Of a stretch of DNA of 64,000 nucleotides, positions 25,216 to 34,506 are shown piece by piece. The notes below the pieces were generated by a model. It did no database searches. It was not told where the DNA came from and worked only from the letters and a program-made list of their open reading frames with translations. Source of the stretch: Acidimicrobiales bacterium (GTDB taxonomy: Bacteria; Actinomycetota; Acidimicrobiia; Acidimicrobiales; Iamiaceae); contig DASZTW010000001.1 in NCBI GenBank assembly GCA_035547835.1, positions 124,001-188,000 on the forward strand. The letters are read 5' to 3'. Both the position numbers and the translations under genes were made by a program. Each line of letters starts with the position of its first letter. Position 1 is the stretch's first letter.

Positions 25216-27687
25216 CTACGAGCCCCGGACGGCGCGGTCGCCCCAACCCAGCGCGCCGAGGGCGGCCAGCGCGACCGCGTACACGATCACGGCCAGCACC
25301 AGCACCGCGTTCAGCCCGAACGTCATCGCCAAGATCGTGGTGAGCACCGACCCGACAACCGACGCGAACCCGTTCACCGCCCAACCCCACGCCACGTACT
25401 CGCGGCCGTGCTCGGTCATACCGGCCACCGCCCGCAGACCGAACGGCATGAAGCAGCCGAGCACCACGCCGAGCGGCGCCAGCACGGCGACGGTGACGAT
25501 CACGCGCAGCGCGAGGGCCGCGTCCTGCATGGCGCTGGTGAGGGCGGGCAGCCCGAACAAGTACGCGGCGGTGAGCGCCACGAGGGCGCCGTACAGCACC
25601 GGGAAGCTTCGCCGGGGTCGCTCGGTGAGCCGGTTGCTCAGCAGCGCGCCGACGCCCGTGAACGTGAGCAGCGACGCGAGCGTGACCGTGAGCGAGTACG
25701 TCGGGTATCCGAGGAACAACGTCAGCCGTTGGATCAACGAGATCTCGAAGAACATGAAGCCCAGCCCGAGCGCGGAGAAGTAGAGAGCGGACCGACCCTT
25801 GCGCGGCAGCTCCCGCCAGCGTCTGCGCACCACCAGGAACGGCAACAGCAGGAACACCGCGGCGAACACGACGCTCACCGCGAGCAGCAACAGCAGCACC
25901 CGCTCGCCGGTGGCGTTCTCGGGATCCTGGCGGTCGAGCGGCGAGCCGAAGTGCTTGATCACGTCGGTGAAGCGGCTGAAGTGCCAGAAGTACGGGTGGT
26001 TGTCGGTGACGGCCGCAACGTCGTACGCGTAGCCGTCCTCGACCTTCTTCAAGTCGGCGGCGGGGGCGGTCGCGAGGCGGCTCACGATCGACGGCCGGTA
26101 CGCCGCGCCCGGCGCGTACGCGATCTGCGAATCGGGCACGCGGGGAACTTGTGCCACCAACCGCCGGATGGCCGCCGCCGTGAACGGCTTCTTGCCCACC
26201 AGGATCGTCGACACCTTGGTGGCACCCAGCGCCGTGGGCGACACGACCACCGCGATGTGGCGGTCGGGGTCGTGGATCCCTTCGTGGGCCAGTGCGGCCC
26301 GCGCCGTGGTCACGTACCGCGAGGTGCGGTTCGGCTTGTTGTCGTAGTTCACTTCGCCGAACTGGGCAGCGACGATGCCGTCGGGTGTCGTGTGGCGGAG
26401 GCTCTCGACGATGGCCTGCTCGGTGTACAGGTAGCTCTCCGACAGCACGAACGCGCCGGACGTGCTCGCGTTGGTGGCCGCATAGCTGTCCGGCGCCGGG
26501 TACCACACGAGGTCGAATTGGTGGTGTGACCGAGCGAGGTAGGAGCGACCGTCGGCGTTGACGTACTTCACGCCCGGTTGCTCGGCCAAGTGGCCGTCGA
26601 ACGACGCGTATCGACCCTTCACCAGCGAGTACGTGACCGGGTTGAGCTCGACGGCCTCGATGTGGGGGACCTTGTAGTACAGCGACGTGAGGACCTCGTT
26701 GCCTCCGGCTGCGCCGATGATCAGCACGCGGTCGGGCGCCTTGCCCATGGCGGCGAACGGGAACGAGCGCGGATCGCGGTCGTAGCGGCCCAAGCTCGCG
26801 GGGTTGTCGTCGTACTGGTAGATCGCCGAGCCGATCATGCCGTCGTGGTACAGCAGGATCCGTGTGACCTCGCCGGGTGGGGTGATCTCCGCCGCGTCGA
26901 TCCGGAAGATCGAGTTCCACTTGCGGTAGTCGACGTGGAGCGCGAACTCCTTGATGGCATCCGGTCGCAGGTCAGGGATGACGCTCGGGGCGACCACCGG
27001 CACGAGCAGCAGGCCGGCCAGCACCACACCGACGGGGATCGACCGCTTCGACACCCGCCGCACGGCGAGTTGGAGCCCGGCCACCACCAACACCAGGCCC
27101 GCCAGCAGCACCACCGACGGTGCACCGAGATGGTCGACGAGAGGCACCGCCAGGGCACAGCCCACGCCGGCCCCGAGCAGGTCGGCGAAGTACAACGCAC
27201 CGATCCCGCGGGTGCGCCGACCGAACAAGGTGGCGACCATCACCCCGACCGGCACGAACGTGACGAAGACGGCGAAGCACACCAGCAGCAGCCGGGCGAT
27301 GTTGGTGAACGACGCGCCGGTGCCGTAACGCCACATCGCGAACGTGTCGACCTTGACGAACGCGACGACCAGGTAGCCAACGGCGACGATCACCCCACCG
27401 ATGAACGAACCCCACTTCAAGATGGTGTCGGTCGACGCGCGCCGCAGCCGACCCGACAGCGACACCACCACGGCGCCCGACCCGATGCCCAACAGCGCCA
27501 GACCGATGACGAGGTAGACGTAGTAGTAGAAGAGCTTGAACGAGACGAGCCGCGTGTAGCCGATCTCGATCAGCAGCGACGCCAGGCTGAGGAGCAGGAT
27601 CTCGAGGTGGTAGCCACCACCTGCGGCCGGGTCCCCGGCGGATGTCCCGTGCTCGTGCGTGGACTCCGCCCCGAGGACGTCGACCAT
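25216..27687 (-). CDS. Membrane-embedded spermidine synthase-like protein
   Basis: Large protein of 823 residues: about seven membrane segments (30-245), a Rossmann methyltransferase/aminopropyltransferase-like domain (about 270-530) and another six or so membrane segments to the end. The SpeE-like domain shows IIGAAGGNEVLTSLYY, an acidic strand end (VELNPVTYS), NADGRSYL and DLVWYPAPD. The family is widespread, but its substrate is unproven; polyamine or lipid modification are guesses. ATG at 27687 is chosen because GGAGG lies 5 nt upstream, inside the four extra codons of a possible ATG at 27699. Confidence 0.78.
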   Translation of the reverse strand: MVDVLGAESTHEHGTSAGDPAAGGGYHLEILLLSLASLLIEIGYTRLVSFKLFYYYVYLVIGLALLGIGSGAVVVSLSGRLRRASTDTILKWGSFIGGVIVAVGYLVVAFVKVDTFAMWRYGTGASFTNIARLLLVCFAVFVTFVPVGVMVATLFGRRTRGIGALYFADLLGAGVGCALAVPLVDHLGAPSVVLLAGLVLVVAGLQLAVRRVSKRSIPVGVVLAGLLLVPVVAPSVIPDLRPDAIKEFALHVDYRKWNSIFRIDAAEITPPGEVTRILLYHDGMIGSAIYQYDDNPASLGRYDRDPRSFPFAAMGKAPDRVLIIGAAGGNEVLTSLYYKVPHIEAVELNPVTYSLVKGRYASFDGHLAEQPGVKYVNADGRSYLARSHHQFDLVWYPAPDSYAATNASTSGAFVLSESYLYTEQAIVESLRHTTPDGIVAAQFGEVNYDNKPNRTSRYVTTARAALAHEGIHDPDRHIAVVVSPTALGATKVSTILVGKKPFTAAAIRRLVAQVPRVPDSQIAYAPGAAYRPSIVSRLATAPAADLKKVEDGYAYDVAAVTDNHPYFWHFSRFTDVIKHFGSPLDRQDPENATGERVLLLLLAVSVVFAAVFLLLPFLVVRRRWRELPRKGRSALYFSALGLGFMFFEISLIQRLTLFLGYPTYSLTVTLASLLTFTGVGALLSNRLTERPRRSFPVLYGALVALTAAYLFGLPALTSAMQDAALALRVIVTVAVLAPLGVVLGCFMPFGLRAVAGMTEHGREYVAWGWAVNGFASVVGSVLTTILAMTFGLNAVLVLAVIVYAVALAALGALGWGDRAVRGS

Positions 27688-27830
27688 TGGCACCTCCATG
27701 AAGGTGTCGCTCTGACTGCGGCACAGCGAGCGTAGCGGCCTCGTCGAATCGCCCCGGTGCAGGGATCGCGGCGCCCGTTGAGCCTCGTGGATACGCCTGC
27801 AGACCTGCCCGAATTCGCCCGATTCGTGGC

Positions 27831-27859
27831 TTGCATCGGTCCGAGCATTTTAGGATACT
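27831..27859 (+). promoter_or_regulatory. Candidate sigma-70-type promoter for the first Liv operon
   Basis: TTGCAT, 17 bp, then GATACT, set in an AT-rich island (ATTTTAGGATACTGATTTCC) within very GC-rich DNA. It lies about 95 bp before the substrate-binding protein start. The remainder of the 265-bp gap 27688-27952 holds no other feature I can name. Confidence 0.4.
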
Positions 27860-27952
27860 GATTTCCACGCAGTCGTCGCCTCGCGGAGAGGCAGGGGGAT
27901 CGAACGGCATGGGGGTCATCCGCTCCGGCGCTTCCGACGAGAGGCGAACGCG

Positions 27953-29455
27953 GTGAGGTCGCTGACCGCGCGCGGGCCGGCCTTCTTCCTCGCCATGGGG
28001 ATCGCGGTCGGGGCGATCCTGACCGGCTTGGTGGTGCCCTACGTCCGCACGGAGAAGGTGGCCACGACCCCCGCTGCCGCGACCGGCACCCTGGGCCAGA
28101 CCGGCGGCGCCACCGGCGACACGATCGCGGGGGTCGCAGGCACGGGCACGACGACCGCTGGCGGTGGCACGGGACCAGCCGCAGGCGGCGGCAGCAGTGG
28201 TGGTGGCGCGGCCGGCGGCGGCGCCGCAGCCACGGGCGGGGGCGGCCCGGGCGGGTCGAACTCGAACGGCGCGGGCGGGACGGCCCGCGGTGTCACGAAG
28301 GACACGATCAAGCTCGGCATCGCGATCATCGACGTCGGTGCCGCCAAGAGCCTCGGCTACTCGTTCGATCTCGGCGACCAGCGCGCCCGCTACGACGCCC
28401 TGATCGCCGACGTCAACCGCCGGGGTGGCATCAACGGCCGCAAGCTCGTGGCCGACTACCGCACGGTCGACGCGGCTGCGCGCCCCGTGGAGAGCGAGCA
28501 GGCCGCGTGCGTCGCATGGACGCAGGACGTGAAGGTGTTCGCCGTCTTGGCGGAGTCGCAGTGGGGCGCACCGGCCAACGTCTGCGTGACCGGCCAAGGT
28601 CACACGTTGCTGTTCTCGACCGACGGCGTCGACCAGTCGTACTACGCGAACGGGCTGTTCTTTTCGACCCAGGCGAGCGACAACCGGATCCTGCTCGACC
28701 ACGCCCATTACCTGCAGTCGAAAGGCAAGCTCGAGGGCAAGACGATCGGGGTGCTCGTCGGCGACGGATCCGAGCGGCTGTCCATCGACGACACGCTCGT
28801 GCCCACACTCAAACAGATGGGCTACTCCGTGAAGGACGTCGAGGTCGTGCCGCAGTCGATCGCCGGCACCCAGAAGATCCCGATCGCGGTGTCGAACTTC
28901 AAGGCGGCGGGCGTCGACCTGATCATCATGGCGGCGAACGTCATCCTCGACGGCCCGTTCGCCCAGGCCGCGCACCGCGCGGGCTACGACCCCGAGTACG
29001 CGCTGTCCGACTTCAACAACGAGATCAACGACCAAGTGGCCTCGTACTACCCCGATGCGTTCGACGGGACGGTGGCGCTCAGCACGCACCGCTTCCCCGA
29101 GTACCGCGCCGGGATGCCGGTGCCGCCGGCCGACAAGCACTGCTTCGACCGCGTCGGCAAAGCCGACCCGAAAGTCATCCCGTTCATCAACTCGGCGCAC
29201 GAGGTGGGCCTCGGTGAGTGCGCGATCTTCGACGCGTTCGTCAACGCCGCCACCAAGGCCGGGCCCGACCTGACGCAGGCCAGCTTCATCCAAGGGGCCA
29301 ACTCGCTCGGCACGTTCGCCATCCCCTCGACCCAGGACGGCTCGTTCGCACCGGGGAAGCACGACGCGGTCGACTACGAGCGCGAGGTCGCGTGGCACAA
29401 GTCGTGCAAGTGCTGGGAGCTCGTGCCGGGTTCCGGGCTCCGGAAGATGGGCTGA
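27953..29455 (+). CDS. Branched-chain amino acid-type ABC transporter substrate-binding protein
   Basis: Periplasmic-binding-protein type I (LivJ-like) receptor of 500 residues. It has an N-terminal membrane anchor (about 10-30) without a clear lipobox, then a 75-residue Gly/Thr/Ala-rich linker and the two-lobe binding domain, which starts at TIKLGIAIIDVG. Such receptors bring amino acids, or in Actinobacteria often amides, aromatic acids or sterol-derived acids, to a Liv permease. The C-terminus has a Cys pair (SCKCW). A GTG start is used with GAGAGG about 10 nt upstream. It leads an operon with the ATPase and the fused permease. Confidence 0.85.
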   Translation: MRSLTARGPAFFLAMGIAVGAILTGLVVPYVRTEKVATTPAAATGTLGQTGGATGDTIAGVAGTGTTTAGGGTGPAAGGGSSGGGAAGGGAAATGGGGPGGSNSNGAGGTARGVTKDTIKLGIAIIDVGAAKSLGYSFDLGDQRARYDALIADVNRRGGINGRKLVADYRTVDAAARPVESEQAACVAWTQDVKVFAVLAESQWGAPANVCVTGQGHTLLFSTDGVDQSYYANGLFFSTQASDNRILLDHAHYLQSKGKLEGKTIGVLVGDGSERLSIDDTLVPTLKQMGYSVKDVEVVPQSIAGTQKIPIAVSNFKAAGVDLIIMAANVILDGPFAQAAHRAGYDPEYALSDFNNEINDQVASYYPDAFDGTVALSTHRFPEYRAGMPVPPADKHCFDRVGKADPKVIPFINSAHEVGLGECAIFDAFVNAATKAGPDLTQASFIQGANSLGTFAIPSTQDGSFAPGKHDAVDYEREVAWHKSCKCWELVPGSGLRKMG

Positions 29456-29461
29456 CCGAAC

Positions 29462-30187
29462 GTGGCGCCACTTCTCGATGTCAGCCACATCGACGCCGGC
29501 TACGGGACCGTCCAGATCCTGTTCGACGTGTCGCTCCACGTCGACGACGGCGAAGTGCTCGCACTGCTCGGCACCAACGGGGCCGGCAAGTCGACCTTGT
29601 TGCGCGTGGTCTCCGGGCTCCTGAAGCCCACGGGTGGCTCGGTGAGCTTCGACGGCCGAGACATCACCCGCACACCCGCGCACGCCAGAGTCGAGGCCGG
29701 CATCGTCCAGCTCGTCGGCGGCAACGCCGTGTTCCCGACGATGACCGTGCGCGACAACCTGCGCGCCGCCGCGTTCACGATCCTGCGCGATCACCGGCGC
29801 GTCGAACGGCGCATCATCTCGGTGCTCGACCTCGTCCCCGCGGTGCGCGCCCGACTCGACCAGACCGCCGGCACCCTGTCGGGCGGCGAGCAACAGATGG
29901 TGGCCGTGGCCATGGCGCTGCTCACCGAGCCGCGCTTGTTGATCATCGACGAGCTCTCGCTCGGCCTCGCGCCGGTCGTGGTGGGCCATCTGATCGACGT
30001 GATCTCCGGCCTCAAGGAGCGCCACGTCAGCATGCTGATCGTCGAGCAGTCCCTCAACGTCGCGGCCGCGTTCGCGGACCGCGCGGTGTTCATGGAACGC
30101 GGCGAGGTGCGCTTCACCGGCGACGTCGGCGAGCTGATCGACAACGGCGACCTGGCCCGGGCCGTGTTCCTCGGGGCAACGAGCTGA
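29462..30187 (+). CDS. livF: LivF-type ABC transporter ATP-binding protein
   Basis: ATPase of 241 residues. Walker A is GTNGAGKST, the signature LSGGEQQM and Walker B LLIIDELSLGLAP, the usual LivF form. It would pair with the LivG-like ATPase domain fused to the permease encoded next. It starts 6 bp after the receptor stop (GTG), and its TGA overlaps the next ATG (TGATG). Confidence 0.9.
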   Translation: MAPLLDVSHIDAGYGTVQILFDVSLHVDDGEVLALLGTNGAGKSTLLRVVSGLLKPTGGSVSFDGRDITRTPAHARVEAGIVQLVGGNAVFPTMTVRDNLRAAAFTILRDHRRVERRIISVLDLVPAVRARLDQTAGTLSGGEQQMVAVAMALLTEPRLLIIDELSLGLAPVVVGHLIDVISGLKERHVSMLIVEQSLNVAAAFADRAVFMERGEVRFTGDVGELIDNGDLARAVFLGATS

Positions 30188-33186
30188 TGGTCGCGTTCGC
30201 CGGCCTGGCGATCCGCTTCGACGTGGTGGCGATCGGGGCGATGGCGGGCCTCGGCTACGCCATCCTCGCCGCCGGCCTGTTGCTCGTGTACAAGGCCGGG
30301 CGGGTCATCAACCTCGCCCACGGCCAGATCGGCGCGTTCAGCGCCATCATGCTCGTCGAGCTCCACCACTGGGGCGTCCCTTACGCCATCGCGCTGCCGC
30401 TCGCCATCCTCATCGGCGCCGCGATCGGGGTGATCGTGGAACGCACGCTGGTGGAACCGCTCTCGCGCCGGTCGGTGCTCGCCGTGTTGGTGGCCACGAT
30501 CGGTGTCACCCAAGTGCTCCTCGTCGCGCAAGCGCTGCTACCCGATGTGATCGGCGCCCAGTTCCCGACACCGATCAACTGGACGTACACGATCGACGGG
30601 CTCGTACTCCACGGCGAGCACGCCGCCTTGCTCGTGTTCGGGCCGATCGCGCTTTTCGCCTTCCTGCGCTTCCTGCAACGGTCGCGCTACGGGCTGGCGA
30701 TCCGCTCGGTGGCCGACAACCGCCAAGCCGCCCGTCTCGCCGGCATCGACCCCAACCGGGTCGGCATCGTGGTCTGGGCGCTGGCCGGTGGGCTCGCCGC
30801 GCTCGCCGCCATCCTCACGCTGCCGCTGACCGGCATCCAGGTCGGCACCGGCGCCGCACCCACGCTCGGGCCGGGGCTCTTGCTCCGTGCCCTCGCCGCC
30901 GGTCTCGCCGGCCGGCTCACCAGCCTGCCGCGCACGATCCTGGCCGGCATCGCGATCGGCATCGTCGAGGCGGTGCTCTACGCCACGTACCCGACCCAGC
31001 TCGGTGTGGTCGACATGGTCCTGTTCGTCGCGATCCTCGTGATGCTGTTCGTGCAGCGCAACGCAGGCGACGAGGAATCCGCCGCGCTGGCGTTCGGTGC
31101 CGACACCGAGCCACTGCCCCGGGCGATCCGCACGCTGCCGGCCGTCCGTCGCGCCCGGTGGGGGCTCGCCACCGCGGCGGTCGCGGCCGCCGTGCTCGCG
31201 CCGTTGATCTGGTCGACCTCGTCGAACTTGTTCCTGCTTTCGCGCATCCCGATCTTCGCCATCGTCGGGATCTCGCTCGTGATCCTCACCGGGTGGGCGG
31301 GGCAGCTCACGCTCGGCCACATGGCGTTCGTCGGTCTCGGCGCGTGCGGGGTGGCGGCGTTGGCAAGCCGCGGGGTGCCCTACGGCGCGGCCATCGGGTA
31401 CATCTCGTGCGCGGGCATCGTGATCGCGCTGATCGTGGGCGCACCCGCGCTCCGGTTGCGCGGCTTGTTCCTGACGGTCGCCACGCTCGGCCTGGCGGTG
31501 GCCGCGAGCAGTTACTTCCTCACCCAAGACCTGTTCCGCAGCGGCACGGTCGACGTGGACATCATCTCGCCCGGCAAGGTCGGCTTCATCGACGCCGGGT
31601 CGTACCGGACCGACTACTACCTGTGTGTCGTCGCGCTGGTGGCCGTGGTGGCGCTGGCACGGCGCCTGCACCGCTCGGGCATCGGCCGCACGATCATCGC
31701 CGTCGAAGGCAACGACCGCTCGGCCGCCGCGATGACCGTGTCGCCCGCGGCCACGAAGCTCATCTCCTTCGCCATCGCAGGCGGGCTCGCGACCTTCGCC
31801 GGTGCGCTGCTCGCCGGGGTGATGCGCACGTTCCAAGTCGACTCGTTCAGCCCTGATCAGTCACTCCAAGTCCTCGCCATGACCGTGGTCGGTGGCATCG
31901 GCTCGGTCGGTGGGGCCATCGCGGGCGCGATCTACCTGATCGGCGTACCGACGATGTTCGGCGACTCGTCCACCGCGCGCATCGCCACCAGCGGCGTCGG
32001 CCTTCTCGTGCTGTTGCGCTTCGAGCCGTCCGGGCTCGCCGCCATCGCTGCACGCCTGCGCGACCGGGCCGTGCAGCACTTGCTGCGAGCCACGGGAGCG
32101 GCCGCGGTCGGGCTCGACCCGGGCGCGGTGACCGACGAGGGCGACACGACCCTGGTCGACCGGGCAGCGGGCGAGGTCGGCGCCCACGAAGCCGGCCAGC
32201 CGGCCGGCGAGCCGCACGTACCGACCGCCGCCACGGACGCTGCGGCACGCGGCGCCGACACGTTGCACGGCCCGGCATTCGCCGGCCGGGCCGCGGCCCC
32301 CTCCACGAACGGTGCGGGCACCGCCCCGCCGCTGCGCGTCGAAGGGGTCTCGGTGAGCCTCGGCGGCCGCACGATCATCGAGCGCGTCGACCTGGAGGTG
32401 CACCAGCACGAGATCGTGGGGCTCATCGGCGCGAACGGTGCGGGCAAGACCACGCTGATGAACGCCATCAGCGGGTTCGTGGCGAGCACGGGCAAGGTCG
32501 AGTTGCTCGGCAACGACATCACCGGCTTGGCGCCGCACCTGCGCGCGAGGGCCGGGCTCGGGCGTGCCTTCCAGACGGCCCAGCTGTTCCCACGGCTCAC
32601 GGCCCGCGACTGTGTGCTGGTCGCGCTCGAGGCACAAGAACGGTCCGAGGTCCTGCCGTCACTGCTCGGCCTGCCACCGGCGATCCGCGCCGAGCGGCGC
32701 AGCCGCGCCGCGGGGGACGAGCTCCTCGAGCTGCTCGGCCTCCAGCGCTACGCCGAGACCCGAGTCGGCGGGCTGTCCACGGGCACCCGTCGCATCGTCG
32801 AGCTGGCGTGCCTGCTGGCCACACGGCCGTCGGTGATCCTGCTCGATGAACCGATGGCCGGGATCGCGCAGCGCGAGACCGAAGCGTTCGTGCCGCTCAT
32901 CGAGGACGTCCGCCGCGAGCTCGGCGCCTCGATGCTCGTGATCGAGCATGACTTGCCGCTGATCTGCGCGATCAGCGACCGCTTGTACTGCATGGAGACC
33001 GGCAGCGTCATCGCCGACGGCCTCCCCGACGACGTGCGGAACGATCCACGCGTCGTCGCGAGCTACCTCGGCACCGACGAGCGGGCGATCGCCCGCAGCG
33101 ATGCCGCCCGGGACGGCGCCGTGACCGGCCCGGCCGGGGGCGATGAGGAACCCGAGACCGTCGGAGCCACCGGGAGGGAAGGATGA
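30187..33186 (+). CDS. Fused LivH-LivM-LivG ABC transporter (two permeases plus ATPase)
   Basis: One chain of 999 residues joins three subunits that are normally separate. A LivH-like permease (about 1-285) carries AGRVINLAHGQIGAFSA. A LivM-like permease (about 315-635) carries GWAGQLTLGHMAFVGLGA. An Ala/Gly/Asp-rich linker (640-710) leads to a LivG-like ATPase with Walker A GANGAGKTT (about 748-756), signature LSTGTRR and Walker B VILLDEPMAGI. It would form the transporter with the LivF before it and the upstream receptor. The long open frame before 30187 is out-of-frame sequence of the preceding genes. A similar fusion is encoded at 43.7-46.5 kb on the other strand. Confidence 0.9.
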   Translation: MVAFAGLAIRFDVVAIGAMAGLGYAILAAGLLLVYKAGRVINLAHGQIGAFSAIMLVELHHWGVPYAIALPLAILIGAAIGVIVERTLVEPLSRRSVLAVLVATIGVTQVLLVAQALLPDVIGAQFPTPINWTYTIDGLVLHGEHAALLVFGPIALFAFLRFLQRSRYGLAIRSVADNRQAARLAGIDPNRVGIVVWALAGGLAALAAILTLPLTGIQVGTGAAPTLGPGLLLRALAAGLAGRLTSLPRTILAGIAIGIVEAVLYATYPTQLGVVDMVLFVAILVMLFVQRNAGDEESAALAFGADTEPLPRAIRTLPAVRRARWGLATAAVAAAVLAPLIWSTSSNLFLLSRIPIFAIVGISLVILTGWAGQLTLGHMAFVGLGACGVAALASRGVPYGAAIGYISCAGIVIALIVGAPALRLRGLFLTVATLGLAVAASSYFLTQDLFRSGTVDVDIISPGKVGFIDAGSYRTDYYLCVVALVAVVALARRLHRSGIGRTIIAVEGNDRSAAAMTVSPAATKLISFAIAGGLATFAGALLAGVMRTFQVDSFSPDQSLQVLAMTVVGGIGSVGGAIAGAIYLIGVPTMFGDSSTARIATSGVGLLVLLRFEPSGLAAIAARLRDRAVQHLLRATGAAAVGLDPGAVTDEGDTTLVDRAAGEVGAHEAGQPAGEPHVPTAATDAAARGADTLHGPAFAGRAAAPSTNGAGTAPPLRVEGVSVSLGGRTIIERVDLEVHQHEIVGLIGANGAGKTTLMNAISGFVASTGKVELLGNDITGLAPHLRARAGLGRAFQTAQLFPRLTARDCVLVALEAQERSEVLPSLLGLPPAIRAERRSRAAGDELLELLGLQRYAETRVGGLSTGTRRIVELACLLATRPSVILLDEPMAGIAQRETEAFVPLIEDVRRELGASMLVIEHDLPLICAISDRLYCMETGSVIADGLPDDVRNDPRVVASYLGTDERAIARSDAARDGAVTGPAGGDEEPETVGATGREG

Positions 33187-33578
33187 GTACGAGCACGCCC
33201 CGAGGCGGGCCCGCGCCCGACGCCGAGCACGCCCTCCGCGAGGAGCCACCGGCCGACGGGCGTCAACCCCGCGCCTCGACGCGGACCGGCGGCGAAAAGG
33301 TCACCAGCGCGGGCAGCCCTCCGGTCATGGCGATCCTGGCCAAGCGGCTCCGCATGACCGAGGGCCAGCTCTACACCGCGATCGTGGTGCTGCTGCTGGC
33401 CGCGATCCTCACGACCACCGGCCTACCGACAGCCCACAAGCCCAACTCGAACACCATCACCGACACGCCCGTCACGGCCCCGGCTGCCACGGCCCCGGCC
33501 ACGACGACGTCCGACACCAAGCCGGCGGGTGCATCGACCACTACGACACCGCCCAGCACCAAGGGGACGACGAGATGA
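33183..33578 (+). CDS. Small single-pass membrane protein of unknown function
   Basis: Protein of 131 residues: a charged, Pro-rich N-terminus, one membrane helix at about 63-82 (LYTAIVVLLLAAILTTTGL) and a Thr/Ala/Pro-rich tail of about 45 residues, probably outside. I recognise no family. It overlaps the Liv fusion by 4 bp (ATGA) with a strong GGGAGGGAAGG before its start, and overlaps the next gene the same way. It is therefore translated as part of the transport operon and may help anchor or assemble that system. Confidence 0.7.
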   Translation: MSTSTPRGGPAPDAEHALREEPPADGRQPRASTRTGGEKVTSAGSPPVMAILAKRLRMTEGQLYTAIVVLLLAAILTTTGLPTAHKPNSNTITDTPVTAPAATAPATTTSDTKPAGASTTTTPPSTKGTTR

Positions 33579-34426
33579 CGACCTTGTGGCGCGGATGCCG
33601 GGTGGGTTCCGCACTGACGGCGCTCTTCATCGTGGCCGCGTCGTTCATCACCACCGGGCACGCCTCGGTGGCACAGACCAAACAGCCGGACCCCACCACT
33701 GAAGTGCTGGCCGTGGTGTCGCCGATCGCCTCGCCGGTCTGCAGCACGTCGGGAACCGCGACGTTGCTCGTCCCCATCGTCGGCGGTCTGGTGAACCAGA
33801 ACCTCCCCAAGAGCGTGCCCTCGATCGCCGACCTGATCTTGAACGCGCTCGGCCCCGTCTACATCGCGTGTGGGCGGCTCCCCGCGGCGCCGGGCACGCG
33901 GTGCCAGCTCGACGACCAGATCGCCGGCCTCGTGCCGGAGCAACTGTCGTCGACCACAGGACCGACACCTGGTCTGCTCGGCGACCTGTTGGATTCGCTC
34001 GACGCGGGACTGAAGCTCCTTGGCGTCGCGCCCTCGGCGGCGCTCCAAAAGGCGCTCGTGTGTGAAGTGCCTGCGGGCGCCGCCGTGGTCACCGCGCCGG
34101 CGGCCCCGCCCGCCGCGGCGCCGGCGGCCGAGACGCCGGCGACACCCGACACAGCAATGGCCGCCCTGCCCGCCGACGCCGGCGGCGGCTACACGCCCAC
34201 CCCCACTGCCGACGCCAGCACCCCCATCGCTGCACCCGCGCCGAACAGTGCGGCCGCCGCGCAACAGACCACCGCCGCGCCGACCCTCATCGACCAGATC
34301 GCGCATCGGGTGCCGGGAGGCGTACGAACGCTGCAAGGCATGCTGGGCATCGCGCTTGCGCTGTTCCTCGCGTCGAGCTGGACGTCGAGCTGGCAGGAGT
34401 TGCGCCGAGGACGCTCGGGCACCTGA
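33575..34426 (+). CDS. Exported protein with C-terminal membrane helix, unknown function
   Basis: Protein of 283 residues with a signal-like segment (about 12-30), an outer domain of about 150 residues containing four Cys (SPVCST, YIACGR, TRCQLD, ALVCEV), a Pro/Ala/Thr-rich linker and a C-terminal hydrophobic helix (about 250-270) with a short basic tail. I recognise no known family. The four Cys could form two disulphides. It closes the Liv operon, overlapping the small membrane protein by 4 bp, so it is a candidate accessory component of this uptake system. Confidence 0.68.
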   Translation: MTTLWRGCRVGSALTALFIVAASFITTGHASVAQTKQPDPTTEVLAVVSPIASPVCSTSGTATLLVPIVGGLVNQNLPKSVPSIADLILNALGPVYIACGRLPAAPGTRCQLDDQIAGLVPEQLSSTTGPTPGLLGDLLDSLDAGLKLLGVAPSAALQKALVCEVPAGAAVVTAPAAPPAAAPAAETPATPDTAMAALPADAGGGYTPTPTADASTPIAAPAPNSAAAAQQTTAAPTLIDQIAHRVPGGVRTLQGMLGIALALFLASSWTSSWQELRRGRSGT

Positions 34427-34506
34427 CGACCGCGATGCCACGCGTGCCCGACTCGCCGCCGCCCGTCCGTCAGCCCCCGAGAGGACCGACAGTACCCTGG
34501 CACGTC

